Positions 1 to 11,953 are shown, numbered from the stretch's first letter. The stretch is DNA of 64,000 nt from Hygrocybe punicea (GCA_963556145.1 OY744463.1:4154001-4218000); one strand, 5' to 3'. The notes: generated by a model from the sequence alone, not told the origin. A program made the numbers and translations.

Positions 1-1253
1 CCTCAGGGGAAAGCCAACGATCGGATTCAATAATGCGAGAATCAAGTCGGGTCTTCATGTTGTGCATGGGGGCCGCAATCCGTCGAAGGGAGTTATTGCC
101 ATCAAAGGTACAAAAGAAAGAGAAAAGAAGGTCTGGTTCATTTTCGAGTTTATAAAAACAAGCAGGGCAAACATTCAACAGCCGGTAATTTGGCGTGTCG
201 TAACCAAGCGCAACCTTGATTTGGGTGTTCACACGCCGCTGAATATCCAAATACACATCAAATGCAGCCAAAAATTGTTCAGCCAAATAAGAATGATACG
301 GAATCTACAAACATCATTATTACGATCAGAGCTAAGACTTTACAGCACAATAAACAAACTTGGTGCATGTGACACAAGGTTTTGCATTGCGCCTCGATAC
401 TCAACCAAGGGCATGTGCAGTGCGATAGGTGGAAAGATGCTAGTGTTCTCAGAGACACGGCGACGGTGGGGTGGAGGGGAGAACAACCAAGGAAACCATG
501 ATGTAGGAGTGATTCATTGGGGTATATATCAGTCGATAGCGTAGTGAGTGAAGTCTGCCGTCGAACTTAAAATTATTAGTAGGGATTTGCAAAATAAAAA
601 ATGAAACTTACAGTATGTGTCAATAAGATCAATTGGCAGGAGGGGAACTTCCTGAAATTCAGCTGCCAGGGGTGGAGATGAAAGCAGGCCTTCACTGTTG
701 TTGGTGCACATAATACAATCTAGATAGGCATCTACAAGTCGTTCCATCTGTACATCCCAATTTGTGTTGTGGATTTCAAGACGGTCCCGATGATCTCGGT
801 GATCTGTTCGGTGGCTAGAATTCAATGTCAGCTTTGGAAGCAGGGAAAGAGACAATGGACATACTAGCCAGGGAGTTCATTGGTGAGTTCCCGGTAGACC
901 TCATATTTGCCTCCTTCTTGGCTGATGTCAAATCCCTCTTGTCCTGGAACAACAGTTTCAAATACAGAAGTATCGTCGTCCATTATGCCTGTGTCGATGT
1001 CCATTGCCTGAACGGCATCGCGAACCTCCTGCGAGAGCTCTGAGGGTAATGTTTTATGCGACTAATTAGCAATAATAAAAGCAAAATGAATACCTTGAAT
1101 GATTGCTCGTCGCGTGGTGTCATTTGCAGCTTGTCGTTCGCTCTGCTTCCCAGCTTGCAAAATGTTTGTACGACGTCCAGTATGCCCCCCACGATGCTTG
1201 ATGCTGGCTTTGGAGAGCCCCACGATCTTGTGAGAGGTGGAATGTCGATTCAT
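1..1253 (-). CDS. KDZ transposon-associated CxC1-type protein, 5' part, cut by window edge
   Basis: On the minus strand the reading starts at the ATG at 1253 and runs off the left edge. Four exons can be joined: 1253-1094, 1039 to about 883, about 830 to 613, then about 565 onward, each with GT..AG borders; a further junction probably lies near 310-350. The product has a basic, helical N-terminus, an acidic stretch, a segment containing NTNWDVQMERLVDAYLD, and then a block with YHSYLAEQF, DVYLDIQRRVNTQ, CPACFYKLENEPDLLFSF and DGNNSLRRIA. This order matches, from memory, the CxC1-like cysteine cluster proteins associated with KDZ transposases (PF18802), which are very repetitive in Agaricomycetes. 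The catalytic part would lie to the left. I see no in-frame stop, so the 5' half could be functional. Family assignment is recognition, not a search. Confidence 0.72.
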
Positions 1254-1549
1254 AGCATGATATTTGATAAAACAGAGGGAATGGGCAGAAGGTGGGGAAG
1301 TGAGAATTGCGGGGAGAAGGGTGGGGGGTGTTGCCCACCAGGGGAACGTTCCACAGAGCAGGGCTTGAATGTTAGCAGAAAAATCGTGGGAATGAAAAAG
1401 TGAGTGCACGGACCCCAAACAAACATTCGCGCAGACCACCACTACCGTCACTCTCAACATGAGCAAGTGGTCACGTAGCGGACTTTTCAGGTGCAGAAGT
1501 GAGTCCTTCGAATTCTACATCTTTTCATATCATTTACTAACCAATTCCT

Positions 1550-2310
1550 CTGCTAGGTACAACGCGCCAGAATCGACGCCAACAACAATGGTGCAGGATG
1601 GCGACGGTGACTCCAACACCACCTACAACGCCCCAGCCCCCTCCGCCTTGCCCATTCACTAGCGTCCCCTCCCATCTACCCATTTACCGGCACCCTCATC
1701 TACCAACAGCCTCTCCCATCTACCAACAGCCTCCCTCACCTACCAATGCCCCCCCCCCATTTTCCAATGACCCTTGCACCCCCCAACTACCCTCTCTGAC
1801 CCTCTCGCCCACCCCCTTCTGCCTTTCCCGCCTTCTCCTGCCACCCTTCAGCACATTCTCCCAGCTTTCCGCCCTCGCCCGCCTTCACCCACCCTCCGGC
1901 CCATCCTCCCCAATACCATCCTGCCCTCCCAGTGGCCTCCCGCGCCCTCCTGCACACTCTGTCCCCCAACACCTTACAACGTCTTCGGCACCCTCTATTG
2001 CACTCGTCAACCCACTGGCCATCCCATCCCACCCGTTGTCTTTCACCCTCTGTCCCATTTGGCACCTTCTCCCACACTTCAGCACCCTCGCCCACCCCCT
2101 TCCGCCTCTCCCATCTTCTCCTGCCCTCCTGCCCTCCCAGTCTCCAGCACACTTTCCCGGACTCCCCTGCCCTCCAGCACTCATTCCCTCCGGCACTCAT
2201 TCCCACCCCCGCCTCCCAATGTCTTCCTACCCTCCCAATGGCCTCCCGCGCCCCTTGCACTCTCGCCACCCCATTACATGCCGTATTTACTATGTCTCAT
2301 CTATGTAGTT
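1550..2310. repeat. C-rich low-complexity tract
   Basis: The plus strand is a run of CCTCCC/CACCC/TTCCCAC variants. Open frames exist in several registers on both strands only because the tract lacks A/T-rich stop codons; they translate as Pro/Ser/His-rich or Gly/Glu/Arg-rich strings without domain order. I regard it as non-coding simple sequence. Confidence 0.75.
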
Positions 2311-2692
2311 AAATAAATTGGATTTTATTGGCTTATAATGATAACTATAGAAAGAACTACCAAAACAATGAAGGGATGGGGGAGAACACGCCCTCATTGT
2401 CGACGACGATGAGCGGCGGACCGATGGGTGGGTGCATAGCAACGGTGATGGCGGGTACAGCCGCCACACTTTACAAGGACCTTGTTCCTGACCGGAACTG
2501 ATTTTATTGGCTTATAAATCATAACTACAGAAAGAACTACCAAAAACAATGAAGGGATGGGGGAGAACACGCCCTCGTTGTTGACAATGATGAGCGCGTA
2601 TGCCTGTGCCTGTGAGTGATGGGCGGGCCCGTAGCAACAGTGACGGGAAAGCCTGAGCCCATCAGCGCCCTTGTTCCTGACCAGACCTGACA
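2311..2692. repeat. Tandem duplication of a ~180 bp unit
   Basis: Two adjacent diverged copies begin with GATTTTATTGGCTTATAA at about 2321 and 2499. Each continues through AGAAAGAACTACCAAAA, then AATGAAGGGATGGGGGAGAACACGC-like sequence, and then a GATGAGCG segment. No coding capacity is evident. Confidence 0.75.
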
Positions 2693-2830
2693 TTCCCGAA
2701 CGGGTTATTACCGTATTTAGGACGCTACTACATTACTAGTATACGCTACTAATAACTACTAATAAGACTTATATACTGAGGCTAGGGTGGAGACTGATTT
2801 ATGGCCGGATCGGCAGTTTAAAGACTTCAG

Positions 2831-2879
2831 AGCCTTATAATAGTGGTTGAGACATGTGTTCAACCACTATTATAAGGCT
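2831..2879. other. Perfect 20 bp inverted repeat (hairpin), 9 nt loop
   Basis: The left stem 2831-2850 (AGCCTTATAATAGTGGTTGA) is the exact reverse complement of 2860-2879, separated by 9 nt. It stands alone between repeats, so it could be a miniature foldback remnant or the tip of a larger decayed element. Confidence 0.85.
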
Positions 2880-2949
2880 TGTAGTGTGGGAAGGTCAGGT
2901 GCATGTCATGTCACATCACATCAGGTTACGTTGGGTTGAAATGTGAGTC

Positions 2950-3836
2950 ATTTGGAGGCATTGGGTTTGTCCAGATTCGTGAGATATCGACAATACAGAC
3001 TCAGGGGGACGTTGGGTCTCTACAATGCTCAATTGCTATGGCCACCACATCAATCTCCTCCAGCTGCCTTTGTCACTCCCCCATGACCTTGCACCAGTAT
3101 GTGGCTGCCTCTCTGTCTCCCCTCTGAGTCTCCTCATCCTCCTCTCTCTCCCATAACACCTTTTGCGCATCCTCCCACAATATTTTGTGCTCCCACTGTT
3201 TCCTCTCCCTCTCCTCTCATCGTCTTGTTTCTCCTTCTTCCTCTCATTGTTTGTCCACTTCCAGTCTCACAAGATCTGCTGCCAGCTGGTCCCACTCTCA
3301 TACCACTTCCACCTCCTTCCTGCTCAGCTCCCATTGCCTTTCGTCCTCCTCTCATTTTTGCCTGCCCTCTTCCCCCCATCATCATCTTGCCACCTCCTCT
3401 TGCCACTGCAACTGCTCCTCCTCCCACTGCCACTCTTCCACCTCTTCTTGTTGTCTTGCCTCCTCCTCCTCTATTCATGCCACCTCTGCCAAGTTGTTCA
3501 GCCACTCCTTCATCTCCTGCGCATATGCCTGCTGGTCCCTCCAAAGTGGCAGCTCCATGGTTTCAATGCCCCCCATTTGCAACTCTGCGATGAGCCCATT
3601 GTACACATGCTAGGACAAATGAGTCATTAGACTATCAGAAGAAACACAACGAGATGACTTACCAGTGCCTTTTTGCAGCTGACAACCCACTTTGTCACCG
3701 CTGCCTCGTTCCCCTCACCCATTGTCACCAGCCCATCTCAGTAGAACTCCACCACTGTCTCAACGGCCTCCTTGTAGTCTTAGTGATGGTCCACATCGAG
3801 TGTTGCAATGAAAGTGTCATATGTGGTGTAGCTCAT
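2950..3836 (-). pseudogene. Relic of the gypsy-borne antisense gene
   Basis: The minus strand from the ATG at 3836 reads a degenerate version of the protein encoded at 41765-43161. DTFIATL..D, DYKEAVETVVEFY, DGLVTMGEGNE and KKAL align with DNFLAFVESIEP, DYEEAVNTVTVFH, DDLVTMVDGNE and KKAL of the intact gene. After a decayed intron, YNGLIAELQMGG, LPLWRDQQAYAQ and EWLNNL align with YNGIVAELRAGG, PLWADRQSYAN and EWLKEA, followed by a Glu/Arg/Gln-rich coiled-coil remnant. Several in-frame stops interrupt it, and the zinc-cluster end is missing or unrecognisable. Its upstream region (3837-4001) matches the promoter region of the intact copy, including a CACGTG site. Confidence 0.8.
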
Positions 3837-3943
3837 TGTCAAGTCTTGAATAATTGATGGTAGTGGTGGTACCGATGAAGAGAAACCTGTTGAACGGTGA
3901 TGTGTTTTATATGAAGTTCCCACATTGTCTTTGTTTGGCCACT

Positions 3944-3949
3944 CACGTG
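3944..3949. promoter_or_regulatory. CACGTG E-box in relic promoter
   Basis: The sequence TTGGCCACTCACGTGATTAGCC lies about 100 bp upstream of the relic start codon. The intact gene has the matching TGGCCAATCACGTGAGCGGCC about 90 bp upstream of its start (41674-41679). CACGTG is the classic site for bHLH factors such as Cbf1/Pho4; which factor acts here is unknown. Confidence 0.55.
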
Positions 3950-3994
3950 ATTAGCCACTCTCACATTCAGAGTCCCAAGTCCCCCACAGTGTCG

Positions 3995-4001
3995 ACCAAG
4001 G
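3995..4001. other. Left target-site duplication ACCAAGG
   Basis: This is the left copy of a 7 bp direct repeat; the right copy is at 14708-14714. The homologous uninterrupted site in the young gypsy element (complement of about 41619-41634) reads CGACCACGGATGG, with the heptamer once, which supports a true target duplication. Confidence 0.75.
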
Positions 4002-4156
4002 CACACCTTACAGCATATCTTTTCCACAAGACATGGCTCAGCCGAGATGGACAATTCCCACTCTGAGTGGGCCAGCCAATCTCGGCCGACCAATATCTTT
4101 CTCCAGGGGAGATGGCTTGGCCGAGGGGTCTATGTTCTGAGGGACATGAGTTGGCC

Positions 4157-5280
4157 GAAGCAGGGGGATATATTGGCCAACCGGTCTGGGTATTTCGGCT
4201 GGCCATGGGAGGTGGATTGGCCGATGGGTCTGGGTATTTTGGCTGGCCAGGGAACATGGATTGGCCGACTGCCCTGGGTATTTCGGGTGGCCATGGAATG
4301 TGGATTGGCCGACCGGTCTGGGTATTTCGGTTGGCCATGGAACATGGATTGGCCGATGGGTCTGGGTATTTTGGCTGGCCATGGGAGGTGGATTGGCCGA
4401 TGGGTCTGGGTATTTCAGCTGGCCATGGAACATGGATTGGCCAACTGCCCTGGGTATTTCGGGTGGCCATGGAATGTGGATTGGCCGACCAGTCTGGGTA
4501 TTTTGGTTGGCCATGGAACATGGATTGGCCGATGGGTCTGGGTATTTCAGCTGGCCATGGGAGGTAGATTGGCCGACCGGTCTGGGTATTTCGGCTGGCC
4601 ATGGAGCATGGATGTGCCGACTGCACTGGGTATTTCAGCTGGCCATGGGAGATGGATTGGCCAACCGGTCTGGGTATTTTGGCTGGCCATGAAAGGTAGA
4701 TTGAACAATGGAACTGGGTATTTTGGCTGGCCATGGAAAATGAATTGGCCGACCGCAATAGGTATTTTTGCTGGCCATGGGAGGTGGATTGGCCGATCTG
4801 TATTGGTATATTGGCTGGCTATGGTGCATGAGTTGGCCAAATCTCTGGGTATATTAGCTGGCTATAGAACTTTAGTTAGCTGAAGCGGGTGGGTACGCAG
4901 GCTGGCCCTAGGAAGGACATGGGCTAATGTTAGGGATATTCCAGTTGTACATGGAACACAAATTGACAACAGTTTGTGGTATATTGGGCTCGCCATAGGA
5001 CATAGTCATCATAGGTTGGCCAATCCTCGTTAGTATATTGGCCGATCACACATGGGTCACTTGCTCCTTTGAGTCTTTTGGCTGCTCATGCGACATGGGT
5101 TGGCCAATGTTATGGATACATCAGCTGCCCATGGGGTTAGCCTACACTAGGAATACATTGGCTGGTCATGGGACATGATTTAGCTGATCCTATCAAGTCT
5201 TTTGTTGGCTGTGGGCCATGGAGTGGCCGGCCTGAGATATATTGGCCAGCCATGATATGGTTGGCTGACAATCTGACTTA
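4157..5280. repeat. 44 bp minisatellite array, left arm
   Basis: About sixteen clear 44 bp units run from 4157 to 4870 and then degenerate. Each unit contains GGTCTGGGTATTTCGGCTGG, CCATGG and GGATTGGCCGA. Because 44 is not a multiple of three, each frame reads through the units in turn, which creates long but meaningless Trp/Gly-rich or Pro/Ser-rich frames on both strands. Confidence 0.9.
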
Positions 5281-5849
5281 ATGTTTGGTTGAGGCCGATA
5301 ACATTCAATACATTCATTCTAAGCCAGTCACAGCTTAACACTACAACAAGTACTGCTACTGTGAATTCACAAACACATCTGAAAGGACCAAAAGCAAGAC
5401 CCCAAAGCCATTCAGTCTTGATCTCAAAGGAGGCTCTTCTCCTTCTTGATCAAGACTGACTGACAAAGAAAACACTACCAAAATCTTTGCAAACACATAA
5501 CCAAAAATATGTTGACATAAACACTCATATCAACCACACTAAGAACATTACCTGGTCTCAATGTCACTAATGGGAGGCTTACAAATAATGATGAGGTTTA
5601 CCTGGTCAAATTTCAATGATGCCACCAGGCCCACTACCAGTAGCTTGCCTGGCAAGGGAATCAGGGGGGTTCACCTGCTCTTTCATTCTTGGAGGCCTGT
5701 ACAGTGGCAAGCAGTACTTTCTGGGGGCCAGACACCAACAGTTGGCACGCAAAGATGCCACAATATTCATTCAAGTTGAATAGCTCAGTTCAAAAAAAGA
5801 CACTGTCAGTAATGGGATAATACACATTAATCTCTCATCTGCATGCAAA

Positions 5850-6224
5850 CACAGGAGACAGATGAGGATTTTTTGCCATCAAAGAATATTGCGATCTCCA
5901 CTCAAATATTGAAATTATTTTTGTTGTTATTATAAGTCTGAAAAATATTGTAAAAAGTAAGGTTAGTATTCACACCAAAGATAGTGCAGCAACATTTTAG
6001 ATTATTTACTCTCCAGATGTTCGGGCACAAAGCCACATGCTTGAATGTCTGGAGACCAAATAGTTTAAAATTTTGCCTGCACTGTCTTCAGTGTGAATAC
6101 CACTTTTAGATAACCTTATTGTTTACAACCTTTTCAGACTTATGATAACAACACAAATAATTTCAATATTTAAGTGGATATCGCAATATTCTTTGATGGC
6201 AAAAATCCTCATCTGTCTCCTGTG
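5850..6224. mobile_element. MITE with ~100 bp terminal inverted repeats
   Basis: The element begins CACAGGAGACAGATGAGG and ends with the inverted CTCATCTGTCTCCTGTG. The inverted match extends through GCCATCAAAGAATATTGCGAT, and beyond to AAATTATTTNTGTTGTTAT. It is absent from the matching place in the right palindrome arm (around 10880-10910, TGCATCCAG/TGTTTGCATC region), so it inserted after the palindrome formed. A partial relative lies at about 53450-53556. No coding capacity. Confidence 0.8.
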
Positions 6225-6719
6225 AAACATAACAACGAACATATCACAATAATAAAGTAGTTGGTGAAGTGATGAATATGAGAGAGGAAATCACATACCA
6301 GTTAAGACAATAACACTCCAGAATCTCTGGTTATTGCCTGGTACAATAACCAAGGATCCTGTAGTGTCACCAAAGGTGGTAGTAGTAGTTGTGAGGTAAG
6401 AAGAAAATAACCATGTTTGATGGTCTACTTATTTGTTCATGTGACTTAACATGTTTGTTGATCACATGTCACAAAGTGTGATGTCACGTTGGGCCGTCCA
6501 AACGTTACATCACACTTGTGACATGTCGCGTCTCATCAATCATGTGACCTGTCGCGTCGCATTAATCATGTGACACGTGAGTGGTAATAATCATCTTATT
6601 CCGAGGGCAGGAATCCTGCCCTCGTCTCACTATGTATAATAGGTACAAAATACAATAATAATGATATAACAAGGGCAGGGAATCACCCTGCCCTCGTCTC
6701 ATTGCTGAGCCACCCCGAC

Positions 6720-7700
6720 GGTCGGGTTCATTACCACCGCTGCTGCTGCCATTGCCGTTGTCGTGTCTGCTGCTGCTGCTGCCGTTCACGCTGCTGGTGC
6801 TGCTGCCGTGGCCGGTGCTGCTGCTGCTGCCGTTCCCAGTCCCGGTCCCGCTGCTGCTGCCGTTCCCAGTCCCGGTCCCGCTGCTGCTGCCGTTCCCGCT
6901 CCTGGTCCTGGTACTGGTCCTGCCGCTGCCTCGCCGTCTTTGTTGCTGTCCTCATTGTTGTCGTTGCCGTCCACACTGTCGTCATTGCCGTCCACACTGT
7001 CGTCATTTCCGTCCACACTGTCGTCATTGCCATCCACACTGTCGTCGTTCCTGTGCTTGCTGTCATCGTTGCCGTCCCCGTGGTCATCATTCCAGTCCCT
7101 GCTGTCGTTGTTGCCGTCCCCGTGGTTGTCGTTCCGGTACCCGTGGTTGTCGTTCTGGTCCCCTGCTGCTGCTGCTCTTGGCATTGCCGTTGCCGTTGCA
7201 GGCTTCGCCTCGGCGCAGTAACGACTGCAAGGCATTAGTAGTACATAAAATAAGCAAAAAATCACTGATAACTTACCGTTGTCATCCTTTTCTTCCTCAC
7301 CGTCGTCCCCGTCTGGGTCTTCGTCGTCTGGGTCTTCGTCATCGTCGACCGCGTCCGCATCTGCATCAACCCCATCTTCGTCTCCGCCAACCCGGTCTCC
7401 ATCATCCGCGCCATCCCCATACCGTTGTGGATCCCGTCTCCCATCGTCATCCTCATTCTCATCGTTCCAGTCCCCGTGTCCGTCATTGCCGTCCCCGTTC
7501 TCGTTGCTCCGGACTGTCATTCCGGTCCCCATTCCGTTCTCATCGTTGCCGTCCCCCCTCTCTTCGTTCCGGTCCTCGTTGTCATCGTTCCGGTCCTCGT
7601 TGTCGCCATTCCGGGAACCATGGTTGTTGCCCTCTTATGGGCCTCGTGTCGTTGGCTGTCGATGTTGATGTGGTAATGTTGGTGGTCGTCTGACGTGATG
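6720..7700 (-). other. Low-complexity exon-like region, left arm
   Basis: Read on the minus strand, this is the left-arm counterpart of 8797-10330. It has GAC/GAA/AAC-rich sequence (Asp/Asn/Glu-rich product), then a GTAAGTTATC donor near 7277, a short A/T-rich intron with AAATAAGCAAAA-type sequence, an acceptor near 7230, and TTACTGCGCC opening a CAG/GGC-rich stretch. The intron signals sit in the same place in both arms. I recognise no domain, so a passenger gene is possible but unproven. Confidence 0.35.
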
Positions 7701-8191
7701 TTGCCGGAAAAGACCTAAAAAGTACGTGGAATTAGTTAATAAAAATAAATCAACAAACTTAAAATGAAACTTAGCCTGGTGCTCTTCCGCACCCTTGTGT
7801 CTGTGATCGTGGTTGCAAAGAAAGAGTGACGTGGCTTGAACTCGTGCGAGAATTTCAACCGGCATTTGCCGATTTCCTAAACGGGGCCGAATTGCCATAT
7901 TGGTACAGGTGGCTGGATTTTCTTATTGCTATTACATGCTGTATAACACCTCAATGGCCAGGGCAAGACCCTGAAGGGATGTAGGTATCCCATACCCACA
8001 AGTATGGTAAATTTGAGCCTACAGAGAGAGCTATTCACAATGTATTTGAGCCCTCTGCCAAAATTGGACCCTTAAACACCCAACTTTGCGAGTATACATC
8101 TAGAAAATCTAAAATTAATTCTAGCAGTACTAGGTGATGTGTGCTTCATTGTTACAATAAGTGCCTGGCAGTTAGTAGTCCAGGAAATGTG

Positions 8192-8307
8192 TTGTAGGAC
8201 AAATGTGTGTGGAACTTCACATTAATAAATTATTGGCTGTTCAATCAAAGTCCCGTTATTTGGATTCAAGTCATGCAACTCACAGCTTTACCATTTGTTG
8301 GCTACAG
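8192..8307. other. Core spacer of the palindrome
   Basis: This is the unpaired centre between the two arms. The outermost bases still pair weakly (TGTAG..ACAAATG on both sides), leaving about 80 bp of unique sequence (roughly 8206-8288). No gene is visible. Confidence 0.7.
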
Positions 8308-8796
8308 CACATTTCCTGGACTACTAACTGCCAGGCACTTATTGTAACAATGAAGCACACATCACCTAGTACTGCTAGAATTAATTTTAGATTTTCTAGA
8401 TGTATACTCGCAAAGTTGGGTGTTTAAGGGTCCAATTTTGGCAGAGGGCTCAAATACATTGTGAATAGCTCTCTCTGTAGGCTCAAATTTACCATACTTG
8501 TGGGTATGGGATACCTACATCCCTTCAGGGTCTTGCCCTGGCCATTGAGGTGTTATACAGCATGTAATAGCAATAAGAAAATCCAGCCACCTGTACCAAT
8601 ATGGAAATTCGGCCCCATTTAGGAAATCAGCAAACGCCGGTTGAAATTCTCGCGCGAGTTCAAGCCACATCACTCTTCATCTCGACTTTGATGAGCACGT
8701 AGCTTAAGTTTTCATTTTATGTTTCTTTTGTTTACTCTACTAACTCATTCCACATAGTTTTTAGGTCTTTTCCGCCAACGTCGCGTCAGACGACCA

Positions 8797-9839
8797 TGAC
8801 AACTGTCACACCAACAGCAACGCCAGGATGGAAGCCAACAACACGACGCCCATAACAGAAGGACACAGACGATGACCGTGAACGCGATGGGTCCGCGAAA
8901 GGCTACGTGGCGGGGTCGAACGAGGCCCAGAACAACGACGGGGGCGGCAAACTACGCAGGGGACCGGAATGACGAGAACGGAGACTGGAGCGACGAGAAC
9001 AGGGTCCGGAACGTCGACAACGGGGACCGGAAACATGGCAACAGGGATGGCAATGACAGCGGAGACCGGAACGACGAGAACAGGGATGGCAATGACGGAC
9101 ACGGGGACCGGAATGACGAGAACGAGGACGACGATGAGAGACGGGAACCACATTGGTATGGGGACGGTGCGGACGATGGAGCCCGGGTCGGTGGAGACAC
9201 AGACGGGGACGACCCAGATGCAGATGTGGTCGACGACGACGAAGACCCAGACGTGGACGACGACGACGAAGAAATGGATGACAACGGTAAGTCGTCTGTA
9301 TTTTTTTCTTATTTTATGTACTAGTCAAATTATGCTTTTCAGTTGTTACTGCGCCGGCAGCAGCAACAGGACTGGCAGCACAGTGGCAACAGCACCCACG
9401 GCAGTGGCAGCAGCAATGGCAGCAACGGCAATGGCAGCCGAAGCAGCAGCGGGACCGGGAACATGAACAGGAGCAGCAGCGTAACCGGGTCCGGGAACGG
9501 CAGCAGCAGCAGGACCAGGACCAGGACCAGGAACGGCAGCGGCAGTGGGACCATGACCGTGAACGGCAGCAGCAATGTAACCGGGTCCGGGAACGACAGC
9601 AGCAGCAGGACCCGGACCGGGAATGGCAGCAGCAGTGGGACCAGGACCAGGAATGGCAACAGCAGCCGCACCGGCCACGGCAGCCACAGCAGCAGCGGGA
9701 ATGGCAGCAGCAGCCGCAACGGCAGCAGGGACGGCAACGGCAGCAGCAACGGCAACGGCAGCAGCAACGGCAACGGCAGCAGCAACGGCAACGGCAGCAG
9801 CAACGGCAACGGCAGCAGCAGTAGCAGCAATGGCAGTAG

Positions 9840-9893
<54 letters not shown>

Positions 9894-10330
9894 TGGCAAC
9901 GGCAACGGCAGCAATGGCAAGGGCAGCAGCAGCAGCGACAGGCAGCAGCAGACGCGGATGACGGCGACGAAGAAAAGGATGACATGTATGGTAAGTCATC
10001 AGTGTTTTTTTGCTTATTTTATGTACTACTACTACCTTGCAGTTGTTACTGCGCCAAGACGAAGCCTGCAGCCGCAACGGCAACGGCAACGGCAAAGGCA
10101 ACGGCAACGGCAGCAGCAGCCCGAACAGCACCAGCAGCAGCAGCAGTGATGGCAACGGCAGCAGCAGTGGGAACGGCTGGAGCGGCAGCAGCAGCCGCAA
10201 CGGCAATGGCAACATCAGCAGCAGCAGCAACGGCAACGGCAGCAACAGCAGCAGCAGCAACAGCAACAGCAGCAGCAGCAGCAGCAGGAACAGCAGCAGC
10301 AGCAACAGCAATGGTGGTCATGAACCCAAC
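8797..10330 (+). other. Low-complexity exon-like region with duplicated intron/exon unit, right arm
   Basis: A frame from about 8872 encodes an Asp/Asn/Arg/Glu-rich protein with repeated GDRNDEN. It reaches a GTAAGTC donor at about 9290, and a 57 nt intron ends in TTTTCAG before TTGTTACTGCGCC (9342). A second copy of the same donor, intron and TTGTTACTGCGCC acceptor side occurs at about 9990-10050, so the right arm holds two such units where the left arm has one. Exons are dominated by (GGCAAC)n and CAG repeats (9720-9960, 10080-10315). No recognisable domain; function unknown. Confidence 0.35.
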
Positions 10331-11459
10331 TGTCGGGGTGGATCAGCGACGAGACGAGGGCAGGGAATCACCCTGCCCTCGTCATATCGTTATTATTATT
10401 TTTCTTTTGTACCTATTATACATAGTGAGACGAGGGCAAGGTGATTCCCTGCCCTCGTCATATCATTATTTTTTTTATTTTGTACCTATTATATATAGTG
10501 AGATGAGGTCAGGAATATGACTCGCGTGTCACATGATTATTGAGACGCGACATGTGACAAATGTGACATAACGTTTGGACGGCCCAATGTGACATCACAC
10601 TTTGTGACATGTGATCAACAAACACGTTAAGTCACATGAACAAATAAGTACAAGCCCATCAAACATGGTTGAGATTTTCTCCTTACCTCACAACCACCAC
10701 TACCACTTTTGATGACACTGCAGGATCCTTGGTTATTGTACCGGGCAACAACCAGAGATTCTGGAGTGTCATAGTCTTAACTGGTAGGTGATTTCCTAAG
10801 GCTTTGTTGCTCATGTCTGTTCACTTCACAGGACTACTTGATTATTGTGGTATGTTCTTCTTTTTCACCGTCAGGTATCTTCTTTGGTATGTTTGCATCC
10901 AGATGAGTGATTAATTTGTATTACCCCATTACTGACAGTATCTTTTGTTGAAGTTATCTGTTCAACTTGAATGAACATTGTGGCATCTCTGCGTGCCAAC
11001 TGTTGGTGTCTGGTCCTCAGAAATGAGTGCTTGTCACTGTACAGGTCTTCAGGAATGAAAGGGTGGGTGAATCCCCCTGATTTCCTTGCCGGGCAACCTA
11101 CTTGTAGTGGGCCTGGTGGCATCATTGAAAGTTGACCAGGTAAGTCTCATTATTACTTTTAAGCCTCCCTTTAGTGACATTGAGACCAGGTAATATTGTT
11201 AGTTTAGTTGATTTCAGTATCCATTTTTGGTTATTTGTTCGCAAAATTTTTGTTAGTATTTTCTTTGTCAGTTAGTCTTGATCAAGAAGGAGACGAGCTC
11301 CTCCTTTGAGATCAAGACTGAATGGCGTTGGTGTCTTGCTTATTATCCTTTCAGAGGCATTTGTGACACAGTAGCAGTACTTGTTGTAATGTTAAGCTGT
11401 CAATGTCTTAGAAGGAATTTATTGCATTTTATCGGTGTAAACCCTAACCCTATGTCACA

Positions 11460-11953
11460 AGGTCAGCGGTATCATGGCTGGCCATTATATCTCTGGCACT
11501 GGTCAATCCATGACCCACAACTAGCCAAAGACCCATTAGGAACAGCCAACCAATGTGCCATGACCAGCCAATGTATTCTGAGTGTTGGCCAATGCATATC
11601 ATGTTGACAGCTGATGTAATTAGAGCTGTGGCCATCCCAATGGAGCTGGAGCTTTGGCCAACCCAGGTGCTATGGCCATGTCATATAACCAAAGCTTTGG
11701 CCAACCCATGTTCCACGGCTACACCCAGTACAGTCAGCCAATCCATGTCTCATGGCCAGCCAATAAACACACAGAGGTCAGCCAATCCATCTCCCATGGC
11801 CAGCCAAAATACCCAGACCATTCGGCCAACCCATGTTCCATGGCCAAGTGAAATACCGAGACTGGTCGGCCAATCCATGTTCCATGGCCAGCCGAAATAC
11901 CCAGACCAATCGGCCAACCAATGTTCCATGGCCAACCAAAATACCCAGACCGG
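11460..11953. repeat. 44 bp minisatellite, right arm, inner part
   Basis: These are inverted copies of the 4157-5280 repeat (GGCCAGCC, AAATACCCAGAC, CGGCCAATCCATG). They are degenerate from 11460 to about 11750 and regular afterwards. The array is interrupted at 11953 by a solo LTR and resumes at 13857. Confidence 0.88.

Noticed and set aside
1598..2316. Pro/Ser/His-rich frames of 180-236 codons
   Set aside because: C-rich simple sequence with open frames in several registers on both strands.
4157..4870. Regular 44 bp repeats resembling a CRISPR array
   Set aside because: Units are directly adjacent without unique spacers, and the genome is eukaryotic.
3967..4883. Long open frames on both strands (up to 278 codons) rich in GHGTWIGR- or SANPCSMAS-like units
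   Set aside because: They are translations of the 44 bp minisatellite. Each frame cycles through the repeat and no stop happens to occur; there is no start context or domain.
5281..5849. Possible gene between minisatellite and MITE
   Set aside because: Only arm sequence shared with 10925-11320; no domain and no consistent frame in both arms.
6702..7693. Cys/Arg- and Leu/Pro-rich frames on the plus strand
   Set aside because: They are shadows of the GAC/CAG-rich low-complexity minus-strand region.
9314..10311. Poly-Leu/Ala/Cys frames of 193-321 codons on the minus strand
   Set aside because: Shadows of (GGCAAC)n and CAG repeats.
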